Shown here: positions 42,518 to 53,822 of the stretch, in pieces | How the letters are laid out: the number at the start of each line of letters is the position of its first letter | Numbering within the stretch: position 1 is the first letter of the stretch | Source: Gautieria morchelliformis | Lineage: Eukaryota > Basidiomycota > Agaricomycetes > Gomphales > Gomphaceae | Reading direction: 5' to 3' | Assembly (NCBI GenBank): GCA_015179125.1 | Contig: WHVA01000119.1 | Span: 1 to 64,000, forward strand | DNA: 64,000 bases | Program-made: the position numbers and the translations under genes | The notes under the pieces: model-generated | What the model was told of the DNA's origin: nothing | The model's database searches: none | What the model saw: only the letters and a program-made list of their open reading frames with translations

Positions 42518-42829
42518 TTGCGTTTAGCACAACAATTTACACACCTACTCATCACACATGACCTCCTTGATGAGTACACCAGTGCATACACCCTATCAGA
42601 GACACCATTTACCCTGTGGACCCAAGGTGTATCCTGCCATTACACCACATATGGGTTACCACACACATTCATGTCTGATGACACCTTTCACAGTGTTTGG
42701 TTCACCTTTGTGTCCCTGCAGGGTTACTCATGCCCAGGCAACTGCCCTCTCTGGGGTCCCTCACCAGCAGACACCATTTGGGATGGCATCACCCTTGCCT
42801 TCAATCAAAGCACCTCCTCCCATCCCTGA
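42518..42829 (+). pseudogene. KDZ-transposon-associated (CxC-type) fragment
   Basis: A 103-codon frame reads FTHLLITHDLLDEYTSAYTL, TFHSVWFTFVSLQGYSC, and then CPGNCPLWGPSPADTIWDGI followed by TLAF. The Cys pair followed by P-x-D-T-I-W-D-G-(I/V)-T-L-A-F recalls the cysteine-cluster regions found with KDZ transposases in Agaricomycetes. The usual second Cys of the CG pair is Trp here. No transposase follows, so it is a relic. The following 250 bp hold other frames of the same degraded unit, with a His/Cys-rich, Pro-rich composition. Confidence 0.5.
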
Positions 42830-43091
42830 TGCCACCCACACTTAGCCCACCAACACCATATCACGTACTGAGATGTGACATGTTTCACAACAACAGTGCA
42901 TCCCAGACAAGCATGTCTGCTCACCCCTGAGACACTTCATCAACCTACAAGGGCACATGCAAGCCTCCCCAGCCGCCACCCACTTGTCCTCCGCTGATGC
43001 ATGCATGCATGGTCTGGAACATGCATGTCTCAAAGAAGAACTTGCCCCCTCCATGCCCCCGTGTGTGCCCATGTCCATGTCCATGTACACC

Positions 43092-45468
43092 TCACCCATT
43101 CCAGCAGTACCGCTCCAAGCACGCGCTGCACACGCTCAGCCTGGGCACCCCCGCCCTCACGCGCGCCTTCTCCACCGCACCACACGCGAGACACGTCCCC
43201 CAGTCAGAGGCATCCCCGGCGATGCCTTGCGTCGCGATGTCAAACGCTTGGTCTATGAACGCCCGGACCTATCAGTTGCATCGAGGAGTTTGCATCAGCG
43301 CGTCAGGCCAAATCACGCCTCAGCGCGCAGACGCACCTCCTCAGGCGTATACGTAGTCTGCAGCGTCGGCGTGCCCGTCACCGGCGCCGCACCGTCCGCC
43401 GGGGGCCCGCCATTCGCGATGTAAATGATCATAGGCGTCTCCACCGAGTCGTTGCACCCGAAGAAGGTGGGGTGCCGCGTGAGGTTTTGCTGCACGAAGA
43501 TGTCGGCTGTGGAGGGGATGGTGGGGAATGGGTAGAGAGAGCCGAATAGCGCGGCGCGTTTGGCGGAATTCTGTGTAGTGGGAGGGATAGAAAGATCAGA
43601 TAGATGCTTTTTTCGCACCCGGGTTGATACGTACGATGAATTCTGTGCCGTTCGCGAAGTTGTCGGCGGTATCAGCAGACTTCGGAATTCCCAGCTTTCG
43701 TGAGCAACGGCCGACAATTAAAAAAAAGGTCCCGGCGGACGTACGTACCGCATCAATCGCAATGATAGTGTCGACCGCCCTTGCGCCAACTAGTAAAGGC
43801 TGGATGGGTATCTGTTCCCCGTCAGATCCCCCGTCGACCAAAGTAACGAAATCCTCGTTCGTGTTCGCAAACGTATCCTGTGTCAGAGAATCAGTATTTG
43901 TGGGTGAAGAAACCGAAAGCTATAGCCATAGCTGAAAGCAAAAATGCAAGGTGGGTGACACGCACAGGGTTTATGCCCTTGAAGGGATTCGGTACAGCCG
44001 CCGAGTCGAGGCGAACGTCCTGAGGCCCAAACGTGGCATTGATGAGCTCGATTATGGGCCCAGCAGGGGAGGCTAAAAGAGCAGCCGCCGAAACTACGAT
44101 ACCACGGCATAAGTTTTCATTCACAGTTGTATAAACTCAGAACTCAGGGGAAGATAACGCCGACAGTCTAGGCGAGAGATGATAGTGCGGAAAGGAGATA
44201 ACGTACCGTTAAACTCGTTGAACAAGTCGCTAGAAATGCCGGCGATATAGCCTGCCTGGTCAAATCCGGCGACACATTTGCTCGCATTAGACGACCCCAG
44301 TAGGGAGGTAGGGATAAACGACGCGAGCATGGGGTCAAATGATCCGCTCTCAACTTTTTCATGGGTCATGGGTGGTTTCCGAGTCAGCGTGCCACGCCGG
44401 AATGGAACGAACGAATAACAAAAAGCTGGACATACAGACGTTAAACTCCCATAACTCGCTCGTCAGGGGGACCGTTTCGCCAGGCACGGTCTCGGATGCG
44501 TTAGGTGTGGGCGGGATAGAGTCGGCGATCAAGATGGGGAATGGCTGTTCGTGGGCGACGAAAGACGGACTAAAAACCAAAATCAGGCCAACACATACTC
44601 GTACTGGGACAAACAGATCTAGACAGATCTAGATGCAGGGACTTGGAACGTACACTTTCGCGATGTCCGAGAACAAGATACCCGCGCCGTGCGCGCCCTC
44701 GGCCAGAATATCCTGCGGCGTCGTCCCATTCACGAAATGCCGCGAGATCGCTTTGCTCCACACGTCCGTGATCGTAACGGGGAAGCCAGCAGCAAACTTT
44801 GGGGCGATTTCGGCGAGGATGGCCTCGACGTACGCGAGCGTGTCGTTTGCGGTCGGACCCGGGTTCGTCAGGTCAAACTGCGCAAGCCAGCCTCCGAAGG
44901 CTCCATTCCCCAAGGCCGAGTTGACCTGTGCGGCGGGCGGAAAGGTCAAGTCGGCGATGGTGGGAAAGTTGGCCTGGGCTAGGGATGTCACGAGCCACGA
45001 GCCGCCTGAAAGACCAGCAAGATACGATGCGGCCTGCAAGAGGCCGCCTGTTCCTGTCTTTTGGGAAGCAGTGCTATTGCGCGCATCCAGCGAACTTAAC
45101 ACGCCGGCACCGAAGAGCGCGGCGCGGTATGAACCGCCCGACACGGCAATGCCAAGCTTGGGCAAGCGCGCACTCTGCGAAGTGAGTATACTTTGTAGGC
45201 AGGCCTGGGACTGATTAGGCGTGAGCGATGTGGCAAGGACATTCTTAAGATAGGTGTTCCATGCTCCTGGGAGGACGGTGCTTGCGCGAGTGGAGATGTA
45301 TGAATTCTCCCCGGGGGACAGCTGCCCCGGACCTGCACCTGCCGAGCGGACAAGAGAACCACTAGAAGGACAAGCCACAAGCGTTGGGAATGACGGGCCA
45401 GAAGTGAGTGCTGCAATCGACAAGGGACATAGCACCAAGAAAGCGACGCTGTTTCTCCATGAAAACAT
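43092..45468 (-). CDS. Secreted lysophospholipase / phospholipase B, 599 aa
   Basis: Hydrolyses acyl esters of (lyso)phospholipids outside the cell or at the wall. Exons (minus): 44654-45468, 44440-44569, 44207-44348, 43966-44093, 43749-43877, 43635-43679, 43337-43570, 43092-43268; 1800 nt in frame. Residues 1-20 (MFSWRNSVAFLVLCPLSIAA) look like a signal peptide. The patatin/cPLA2-like catalytic set is present: Arg115 in SGGSYRAALFGAG, nucleophile Ser154 in GLSGGSW, and Asp420 in LVDGGSDGEQIPIQPLL. Family landmarks ELWEFN, SADTADNFANGT and FFGCNDSVETPMIIYIANGG follow, and the C-terminal Cys cluster is CLACGAVEKARVRAG then CSACLERYCW. Several N-x-S/T sites fit secretion. An in-frame upstream extension to 45765 lacks a signal sequence and is probably 5' UTR. 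The exon 3 acceptor (44348) is the least certain. Confidence 0.92.
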
Positions 45469-46407
45469 AATGACCCTTCTATAGTAGAGAGGTGAGAAAT
45501 TCACAACGCCATACATGAACTGCATTGAACGGGTGTGCATACTGACCTCTAATAACCCAAACTCGCAGTAAGTAACAGACGTGGTCCCGGTGGGAAGTAC
45601 GAAAGGAAACGGACTGGCGAGGATTCCTATTATAGGCCGCAGCCAAACCACGTACCTGGGCCTGCCTCCGACGGATACTACTTTCGTCGACGCATCAATT
45701 CGTCTCACTACCGGCTGGGACGCTGGTGATACCTTCACGCGATTCTCGAGTCGAGTGACAACCATAGATGATCTTGATGTGATCCTCGGAGGAGCGTATC
45801 AAGACCGTCTATGGTTGTGCTACGGCCTTCAATGCAATACTGTAAGGCCGCAGCGTACGCCAATATCTCCAGGCCCATCTATGAGGCTGTCGCCTCAGTC
45901 GAGCGTTTGACACACTGGACGTAGCATATCATCTAAAATGAGTACCGAGTGTGGGAGATCAGTACCGGATCCGCGGAGCTTTAATAGTTAATAAATATTA
46001 GCTCAACTGAATTGAAAAGGTTCGGCACACCATTCTTAATATCGGTAGCAAAATTAATATTAGGTACCGAGTATTTTTGAAGTTCGTGATCCAATCAATG
46101 GCAGTCGAGAGTACGCAAAGCCATGCGCACGCATGCGTACTCCCGGGCATTTCTCTAAACTTCAGCCGTGCATTGTCTATCTCACTTCAGCTAGCTGCAT
46201 GCGAGGTTAATTTTTCCAAATCACAAATAAACTACGAGGGCGGAGGCGAGTCAGGGTCAACTAGCAGCTACATGGGGTATGGGTGCCTTGATTTTGGACG
46301 GACACAGCGAGTGCGATGACCGCTCGTTGCCAACCGATACCAAGAGTGTTTGTGATGTTCACGGATAATGCAAATGAGACGGTGAAATGATGGGTTTGGC
46401 CAGCTTC
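45469..46407. other. Upstream region of the lysophospholipase and intergenic DNA
   Basis: 45469-45765 is open in frame with the lysophospholipase but unlike protein, so it is taken as 5' leader. Nothing else is recognised up to the hAT target site. Confidence 0.45.
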
Positions 46408-46415
46408 GCCATGTA

Positions 46416-47719
46416 TAGTGTTCTGCAAAGCCCGGCTTCAGCCGCGGCCTAAGCCGGAGCCGGGCCCCCAAAAGCCGGGCCGAGCCGGGCCAAAGCCGTC
46501 CTGAGGCCGGGATCTAGGGCCCGGCTTGAGTTTTGAGAGCCCGAGCCGAGCCCTGAAGCCGCGGCTTTTGGGCGCTTACCCGGTATGCACTGTTCGGGTG
46601 GCAAGCGGCACTCTCAGGTAGCTAATTTGAGTATCTCCTGTACTCTATTGGTTGAGTTTGAAAAAATTTCTGTCTGCTGCTCACTGCCATGCCCTTGCCC
46701 CGTATCCAGGACCCCAGCGATGCGGACGAGGTTCAGCTGCTCCCTATCAAGAGTGCCCGTTCGGGCCGAACGCTAAAGCCAAGCGCCGCACTGAAGGATC
46801 CCGATAATGTGGCCAATGTTCTTGGTCAAGCTTGCCAAGGTCGTGACTAAGGTGGTAGAAACTACTGACCAACATAAAAATAAAAAACAAAAGACTATTG
46901 TTGAGCCGGCCCTGGTGATCGAGCCAAATGCAAGGACCGTTGCCAAGCCTACTGATTTCAGTAGTACTGAAATGGTTACGAATAAGGAATCTGGTGGCAT
47001 TACTGGTGAGTCATATCTTTGCATAGAATATTGTCTATCTATTGATCTAAGATTCAGGTACTCAAAGCAAGGCTACACCGGGGACTTCAGCCATACAAGA
47101 TAAGATAGTCCAGGGAGCTCCGGCTCGCCCTGACGGCTGGCTCAAGGATCTAGATGCGGTAGAGGGCTTACCTGACACGGAGATCAAGTCCAAAGATCGT
47201 ACTTTGGATACACGTTATTTTTTCGATAATCTACACGTTGAGGAAGGTAAAAAAATTATTGACTGCAAATTGTGCCGGTGAGTCAGGTCTCCTCCATGGC
47301 AGGCAAATGAGGACTATATTATTTGTAGGAAAAATGACCGACAAAAAATAACTTATGTATTCGAAGTAAGTACACTTCGCCGGCACATGCAAGCCTCGCG
47401 CCAGGTAAGCCTTCATAATGAATTGTAGCTCAGTCTGATCTTCTTGGCACAGGCTCAATACAGAGCTTGTGGAGGGGGAGAGCGAAGTTGATATAGAATA
47501 CGACTAGCTAGTTAAAAGTACATAGAATTTCCACTTCGGCGTTGCATCCCCTCGGTCGATATTTCCCACTGAAGAGCCCCGGCTTAAGCCGGGCCAAGCC
47601 CGAGCCGAGCCCAAGCCGGCACGCAGGGCCCGGCCCTGAATTCTGTGAGCCCGAGCCGGCATGAGCCGAGCCGAAGCCGGGGCTTTTGAGGCCGAGCCGG
47701 GCTTTGCAGAACAACACTA
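46416..47719 (+). mobile_element. hAT-type DNA transposon (1304 bp), non-autonomous, 8-bp TSD
   Basis: A perfect 8-bp duplication, GCCATGTA, flanks it (46408-46415 and 47720-47727). Terminal inverted repeats start TAGTGTTCTGCAAAGCCC at the left and TAGTGTTGTTCTGCAAAGCC (minus) at the right. About 140-180 bp inside each end is built from GC-rich repeats of AGCCCGGC / CCGAGCC words, typical of hAT subterminal arrays that bind transposase. The interior encodes a BED finger but no catalytic domain. 8-bp TSD plus BED finger point to the hAT superfamily. Confidence 0.93.
46691..47407 (+). pseudogene. hAT N-terminal region with BED-type zinc finger, truncated
   Basis: Starts MPLPRIQDPSDADEVQLLP, with RSGRTLKPSAALKDPDNVAN next. 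A frame change near 46850 leads to KVVETTDQHKNKKQKTIVEP. After an intron (about 47006-47057) another frame gives DTRYFFDNLHVEEGKKIIDC then CKLCR, and after an intron (47280-47327) KNDRQKITYVFEVSTLRRHM: aromatic start, C-x2-C and H-containing STLRRHM, the layout of a BED finger. The DDE/dimerisation part is absent. Two frame uncertainties; it could at best produce a DNA-binding fragment. Confidence 0.7.
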
Positions 47720-47727
47720 GCCATGTA

Positions 47728-49170
47728 TCTCAGGTACAACGATAATGACATGGTCATGCAGAGTCGACTCAGTCGATTAAGGGGGCGGAGAATTACATGG
47801 GCGTTAGCAGCGAAGGATTTTGGGATCCCATTGGCCCTGGCGGGAAGTACAGGAAGCACGACCGAACGAGAACGTGGACGCTGAAGCGCCAGGAGCGAAG
47901 CCGCGCGCTACAGCGGGGCTGATTACATAACAGGCAGATTAGCTAAGCTGTCAAATAAAAAGAAAATTGGACTGAACGCTCGGCTGCCGCCGAGCGTGAG
48001 CGTCGCAGGAGGTAGCAAAGCTACGGCGGAGGCAGAGACGCTATGGGGGCAGAGGTGAGCTCTTTGCAAGCACAGCTCAGGTTCGACAGCTCCCCAAGGA
48101 AACCGTCAGCCATCCCTATCCTGCGCGTTGTAGCTTACTGGCTATAGAGTCAGGCGTCGGTGTTCAGTGTTTGTCTCAGTTTGGTGGGGTGACATTCTGA
48201 TGTGATCATGCACGACGAAACCTGTCTTCGCTCAGTATCCGGTCGATACCGCAATACAAGGGAATTCGATGAAATTGCATGAAAATGTGCTGTGTATCTG
48301 CGTAATGTTGCTTACACTGTTTATCCAACCAGGTTAGCTTGTTACTATGTTCCAAGGGAGCCGGCATTATGATTCACTACATCGCATGACTGCATACCGC
48401 ATATTCTTGCCCAAGTCGCCTTCTCTTCATTCTGATATATCACACTACAAGTCCTAGATCCCCCAGTAGCTTCCTGGGCGACCGAGAGCAGTTCTACATC
48501 ATAGTCACAGCTGATACACCGAATGCACAGTATCGCGGATACCATGTCGTTGTGCGCCATGTTGCAATTCGACGCTCTCTTCGTACGACCTCTTCCCGTG
48601 TCGTACAGGACATGCCGCCAAGATGAGTTTCGACTCGCGTAGCAACAGTGACACGAGCCGATATCTCTGCGGAGATTATCCAACATCGCTATAGAATTAC
48701 AGCCACGTGCAAACTCTGAGCATTGAGCTGGACAGCCTAGATCTCTCGTATCATCTCGCTTCCTCGTGTTCTCCGATCTTCATAGGTTCATAAGTAACAC
48801 ACAGGAGATGCGTCATCTTACTACACATCAGTGGGTTGTGTCGCAGTTGGTTTTCGGGTGGTGTTACGCTGACACCGCACTGTGAGGCGTCAATGAGTGC
48901 CAAGTGTGCCTACATGACAGGTTTAAGTCCATATTGGAGACCATTCCGCCCAGGCAAATCGCATGTAAAATAACCAATTCCTGCAGCGGCAAGAAGCCAA
49001 GCCTCAATTACTCGCCCGACCGGCCAGCTATATCTGATGCTTCGACGAGTTTAATTCTTTCCATATGACATTCGTCTATCAGACCCTTCCGCCTTTGAAC
49101 CTTCGCCATGTTACGACACTGCTGATATATGATCCTATGACTACCTGTTGACCTGGCAACACCCATAGCC
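47728..49170. other. Intergenic; contains a 47-bp element shared with 57.8 kb
   Basis: No intact gene is recognised. At 48513-48559 there is a sequence nearly identical to 57790-57836. On the minus strand both copies read AHND(M/K)VSAILCIRCI inside otherwise unrelated short frames. Confidence 0.5.
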
Positions 49171-49177
49171 AAAATCC

Positions 49178-49185
49178 TATATAAA
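49178..49185 (+). promoter_or_regulatory. TATA box of the DUF6533-type gene
   Basis: TATATAAA lies 86-93 bp before the ATG at 49271, with a pyrimidine-rich stretch between. Good match in sequence and distance for a fungal core promoter. Confidence 0.6.
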
Positions 49186-49270
49186 CGCCTTCCGCGGTCT
49201 GCTACTCCAACCCCACATCGCTACCCAAAACTTAGTCCTTCGTCTACATCTCATCTTTATTTATTGTACC

Positions 49271-50991
49271 ATGGCCCAGGCGGAAATCCAGGTGCTGTCA
49301 GACATGTACGTACTTGCTACATTTGAGCGAGATGCCCAAGAACTTACCTGAACTAGCATTGGGGACAACTATGTTGCCTTCGCAGCGCTTGGTACGCGTA
49401 CATATCCTGTCTAATTATTCCACATCTCGATAGCTTGTTCCATAGCACTGCTCATCTTCGACACTCTTCTCACCCTCCCATCTGAGATCAGGCACATTTG
49501 GTGCAAGACCATCAAAATCGGCACCATCCTCTATTTACTCGCTCGTTACCTGCCCTTGGGTTTGTTCGGTTTGCTCATATATCTCAATTTATCTAACATG
49601 TCCCTTGAGGTATATTGAGTTTATGGTTCTCATCTGTAACACCCCAACTGATTTGAATGAGATCTAGTATGACTTTACTCCTTATTAAGAAGCAACCTAG
49701 GGACTCATATGTCTGAAGGAAATGTAATAGTATACTTTATCTAGATGGTGCTTTGGGTGTTGCTTGGCTGATCGCAGTACAGGGTGAGTGATAATACCTA
49801 TATATTTCTCAATTAGAACTACTAACAGAATTAACTTATCTAGGCCTTCTGCTAGCTCGCACCTATGCTATTTCCTCTCAGAATCAAAGAGTTTTGGGTG
49901 TTCTTGGGGTGCTTATGCTTGGTGCTATTATCATTCAAGTGGTATGTCCTTGTGCACACTCTGTATAAATAGCACATATTTATTTCACTGGATATAGTAT
50001 GTGTCTGTTTATGACAACTGCAATCTCACTGGTTCACAAGTTACTACATTCAATTTGTCAGTATTGACTAGGACTTTCTACCTAGATTTATACTAAAAAA
50101 TTCTCCAGGTGTAAGATATAGAGGCCTGTATTTGCCAACTTGTCTCTGATACCTTTAACAGTGGATACCATCAGTCATGTTGCTGTAATCCTTTTTGACA
50201 CTGGAGTTGTTATAGCAACCACTCTGAGCTCAATGGAAATCTTGAAGCTTTGGTGGACAGGTGAAATTTGGGATAAGAAATCACTCATTAATCTACTGAT
50301 CTATCAAGGTGAGTTTGCACTCCATTGTGTATGTGTGGACATATCACTGATTTACAAATAAGGCCTTGTAAGATATGGGTATATAGTATTATTCTTATGA
50401 TGTTTCATATATCTGATTTATATCCAGATTTGTGCTTACAATTACTTTGGCTGATACCATCCTAATTAAGGTATTAATACTTATAACCCTGTTAAGCTTT
50501 CAGAGCTGACTCTGTGTTCTTCTACATTTTAGACATTGAGGGTATGTAAGGCATTGATCTTGGTAATATAAGTGGCTAATTCATCCTTCCTGGTATAAAG
50601 CCAAGCCTTGGTGGCATCTTAACCCCTCTTCAGAACAGGTATATTCTCATCAAGTTAAGAAGAAAGACATGATAGTACTAACAGTGCACATATATACAGC
50701 TTGTCAGTAATTATCATCTGCCGGTTCCATCTCACTCTTCAAGAGAGGCACAGTCAACTTAACAGCCCCTCATTACCTACTCTTTCATTCTCCACCTTCC
50801 AAGCTGCCAGACAAAGTGTACACAATGCCATAGTGGCCGAATTTGGAAACCCACACTTGAGCCAGGCTTTTAGTGCTGAGACCTTGGAGGACCATGTGGC
50901 TGTTCAGGAAAGCCAGCATGAAGAGGCTGGGTCTGCTGGGATAGATTTGGATGAGTTTCCTTGGGCAACTGGATGTCCTGGAGATGTATAA
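49271..50991 (+). CDS. DUF6533-type multi-pass membrane protein
   Basis: Exons 49271-49305, 49357-49391 and 49434-49559 join in frame to MAQAEIQVLSDIIGDNYVAF, then FDTLLTLPSEIRHIWCKTIK and IGTILYLLARYLPLG. This N-terminal pattern (hydrophobic helix, D-x-L-L-T-L-x-x-E-I-x-x-I-W, then a helix ending RY) is the DUF6533 signature common in Agaricomycetes; function unknown, predicted plasma or endomembrane protein with about 6-7 helices. Later exons include LLLARTYAISSQNQRVLGVL, VLMLGAIIIQV, FDTGVVIATTLSSMEILKLW and a cytosolic-type tail (IVAEFGNPHLSQAF...EFPWATGCPGDV) ending at 50991. Exons between 49610 and 49850 and at 50350-50690 are not resolved, and introns there are AT-rich and up to about 200 bp. 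I see no certain lesion, but cannot exclude one. Confidence 0.72.
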
Positions 50992-51469
50992 ATGGCAGGG
51001 CCTATTCTCTCCAGTGAGCAGTTAATGTCTCCTTTAGGCACTGGTTAATGGTTCAGTAGAGTCCGGAAGAATGACAGTTTGATGACAGCATCCAAGCTAA
51101 TGCATCATAACTTCAATTCCAATACAAACCCCCCAGCAATCAAGACACAGAGACTTTCATTAACAATCCCATTCCCACCTTTCCATGTACTAATGTATTG
51201 CAAAGTGTCAGGACCGTGGTTGTCCACAGCATCTTAGATGCAAAACAGTAATATGATGTATAGAAATAGTAAGGTACACCCTATATATGACCTATCTCAT
51301 ATGAGATTTTGCACCTGAGTTGGGATGAGAATCCAAAACTCTCCAATTTTCACAGCAGAATGTTCTTCCAATATAGACGATGCCAGAAACTCTAGGGCTT
51401 CATACATGACCGGTAACCACGTCTAGAATTACTGGAATGTACAGGAAGAAGCTCAGCAGTGCCCAGGCC
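50992..51469. other. Intergenic up to the LINE target site
   Basis: No gene is recognised. Confidence 0.5.
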
Positions 51470-51483
51470 AAAAGGGAGGCATA

Positions 51484-52884
51484 GCAGACAATGGACTGCA
51501 GACACAAACGAAGAAAAGGCAAAAATGCTGTTCCAAAACTTCTTCCCAGCGGTCCAGACAGGGCTCAGAACGGCGCATGAGGACCATGAGTACCCCGCAC
51601 CGGCGTTTGATTTCAAGAATATTACAGATGACCAAATCAAATGGGCGATCAAGCGCACTAGCCCCTTCAAAGCCCCTGGGGAAAATGGCATACCAAACAT
51701 AGTCTTAAAACAGTGTACACAAGTACTGATACCCTATCTCAGACCGCTTTTCAGGGCAAGTTTCGAGCTCAAAACCTACCCAGCGCAGTGGAGGGACTCG
51801 ATAACGCGGGTACTGCGCAAACCAGGAAAGGCCGACTACACAGTTCCAAGCGCTTATAGACCAATAGCGCTGCTGGATACCATAGGGAAGGTGCTCTCTG
51901 CATGCGCCACAGAAGACCTGACAAAGATGTCTGAGAAGCTTGGCTTACTCCCCAAGAACCACTATGGATGCCGGCCAGGACGAACCACCACCGATGCGTT
52001 ACATTATACTATCATGAAGGTCAAAGACTCTTGGAGGAGGGGCAACGTCCTAGGGGCGCTTTTCCTAGACATTAAGGGGGCCTTTCCCAGCATAGTTCTA
52101 GGACAACTGATTCATAACATGCGTAACAGGGGAATACCAAAGCAGTACACTGACTGGATCAGGAGCAAAGTCGAAGGACGCATCACGACCCTATGCTTCG
52201 ACGACCACGCTACCCCACCCATGCCAATTCTGAGAGGAATGGACCAGGGGTGCCCATTATCAGCCACCACGTACCAGTTTTACAACGCCGGACTACTAGA
52301 CATCGCGGACAGAGACGGTGGAGAGGACTCAATAGCTTTTGTTGACGACACTATGCTACTGGCAGAGGGAAAGGACTTCAGTGAGGCCTTCAATAAGCTG
52401 TCTAACATGATGAGCAGGGAAAATGGAGCGCTAGCATGGGAAAAGGAGCACGACTGTCAGTTCGCGATCGACAAGTTTGGCTTAATGGGCTTCACAAGAC
52501 GACGGGAGAAGCCCCCTGTGGGCCCCAACAAGCTCAGCCCAACGCCCCGACCTGCGATAACCGTGGACAACCGAAGAATCGAGCCAAAAGACGTTCATAA
52601 GTACCTAGGGGTAATGCTAGACCAGGAGATGCTGTTCAAGCATCAAGTCAACCATGCTCTCAAAAAAGAGACAAAGCTGATGCACCAATACAGGAGACTA
52701 GCACAAACAACGAAGGGAGTGTCTGCAAAAACATGAGACAGTTCTACATAGTGGTGGTAATACCAAAGGTGCTGTACACCGCCGACACATTCCTGATCCC
52801 AGAGTCCATGCACACCAAGGGGACGAAAGGCCACGTCAACAAGTTGGCCAGGATACAGCGACAGGCAGCACTCACCATCACCGG
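51484..52884 (+). pseudogene. LINE reverse transcriptase, 5'-truncated, one frameshift
   Basis: The frame is open from the insertion edge. RT landmarks in order: PFKAPGENGIPNIVLKQC, SAYRPIALLDTIGKVLSACA, FLDIKGAFPSIV, MDQGCPLSATTYQFYNAG, catalytic box AFVDDTMLLAEG and VHKYLGVMLDQEM. It reaches GVSAKT and a stop at 52736; a shift in the neighbouring A-run continues as MRQFYIVVVIPKVLYTADTF and IQRQAALTITG before the solo LTR. The palm and thumb are otherwise well kept, so inactivation is recent or due only to 5' truncation and this shift. Confidence 0.92.
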
Positions 52885-53822
52885 TGTTAGAATACATGGA
52901 TAGCTATATCAAACATTATTCTAAGGTCTATACAATCATCTAACTGAGCTAACATCTGGGAGAAATAATCCATGCACCAGTAGCAGTGCCTGCCCTGAAA
53001 AGCAGGCACCTGGGCCCTGGTCAGAAGAAATATTGCTATGGGACTAATAGTCCCATACAGGGACATCGGACACGATGGAGATTACAGTATACAGCCCTAA
53101 CTATGGACGTACTGAATAGCTACCTCAGGAGAGAGGTACAGAGATGGCAAATGCCTTGCCAAGGCTGCTGTAGGCACACAGCACAGGACACACAAGTTTT
53201 CTATTCTATTCTATTCCCCTGACCAGCTCCACTGATTACGAGCTGTATTACATGTTGAAAGGGGCTTTGTACATTTCTCCAAGGTCCCAGCTTAGATACT
53301 TGTCAGTAGGACAAGTATCCCCATCATTGTTCCTGCCCCACAGCTGTATGCAGCCTGTGGAGCAATTTCCAGATTATCCTGACCCATTATATCACTATCT
53401 TGAACACTGGTACTCACTACTATTTTAGTATAAGTAGCTACCATAAATGTACGAACAGAAAATCCAGAATATTATCCAGAACAATCCAGAATTGCTGTTT
53501 CACCTCCTGAAGTAACTGTAGACTTGTTTGATAGCTACAGAGCTTATTTCTTGATAGATTTCTCTAATTCTTTGTTGAGAGTCTACTATAACTGGCTACA
53601 CTATACTGTTCCGAAAGCGAAAGCTTCGGACCCCTTGTTTCTCTGTTCTCACCTGTTTCTTCCTCGACATGGTCACGTGACCTACATCAATCAGTGACGC
53701 ACTCGCCCCACAGAGCTTAGTCAGCTCACGCATATACCGTGCACAGGGGTGCACGAAGAGTCCCCACTCCCTGAGTCATCAAATATATCAATTCTGATAT
53801 ATCTGATCTATTATTCCTAAAA
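52885..53822 (+). mobile_element. Solo LTR (about 938 bp) of the G1 gypsy family inside the LINE
   Basis: Starts TGTTAGAATACATGG right after ACCGG (52880-52884) and is followed by ACCGG (53823-53827), a 5-bp TSD; LINE coding resumes immediately with GTTRTTANDMIDAQP. The body parallels the G1' LTR (41480-42400, inverted). The right end (CTATTATTCCTAAAA) has lost a canonical CA. Confidence 0.8.

Noticed and set aside
43092-43315. Stop of the lysophospholipase at 43313
   Set aside because: A GT-AG intron (43269-43336) leads in frame to the family's C-terminal Cys cluster ending CSACLERYCW, so the gene continues to 43092.
45469-45765. 99-codon in-frame N-terminal extension of the lysophospholipase
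   Set aside because: It lacks features of the family and would bury the signal peptide; taken as 5' leader.
49434-50991. Fungal GPCR/pheromone receptor for the membrane gene
   Set aside because: The N-terminal pattern and C-terminal tail fit DUF6533 proteins better; no STE3 motifs seen.
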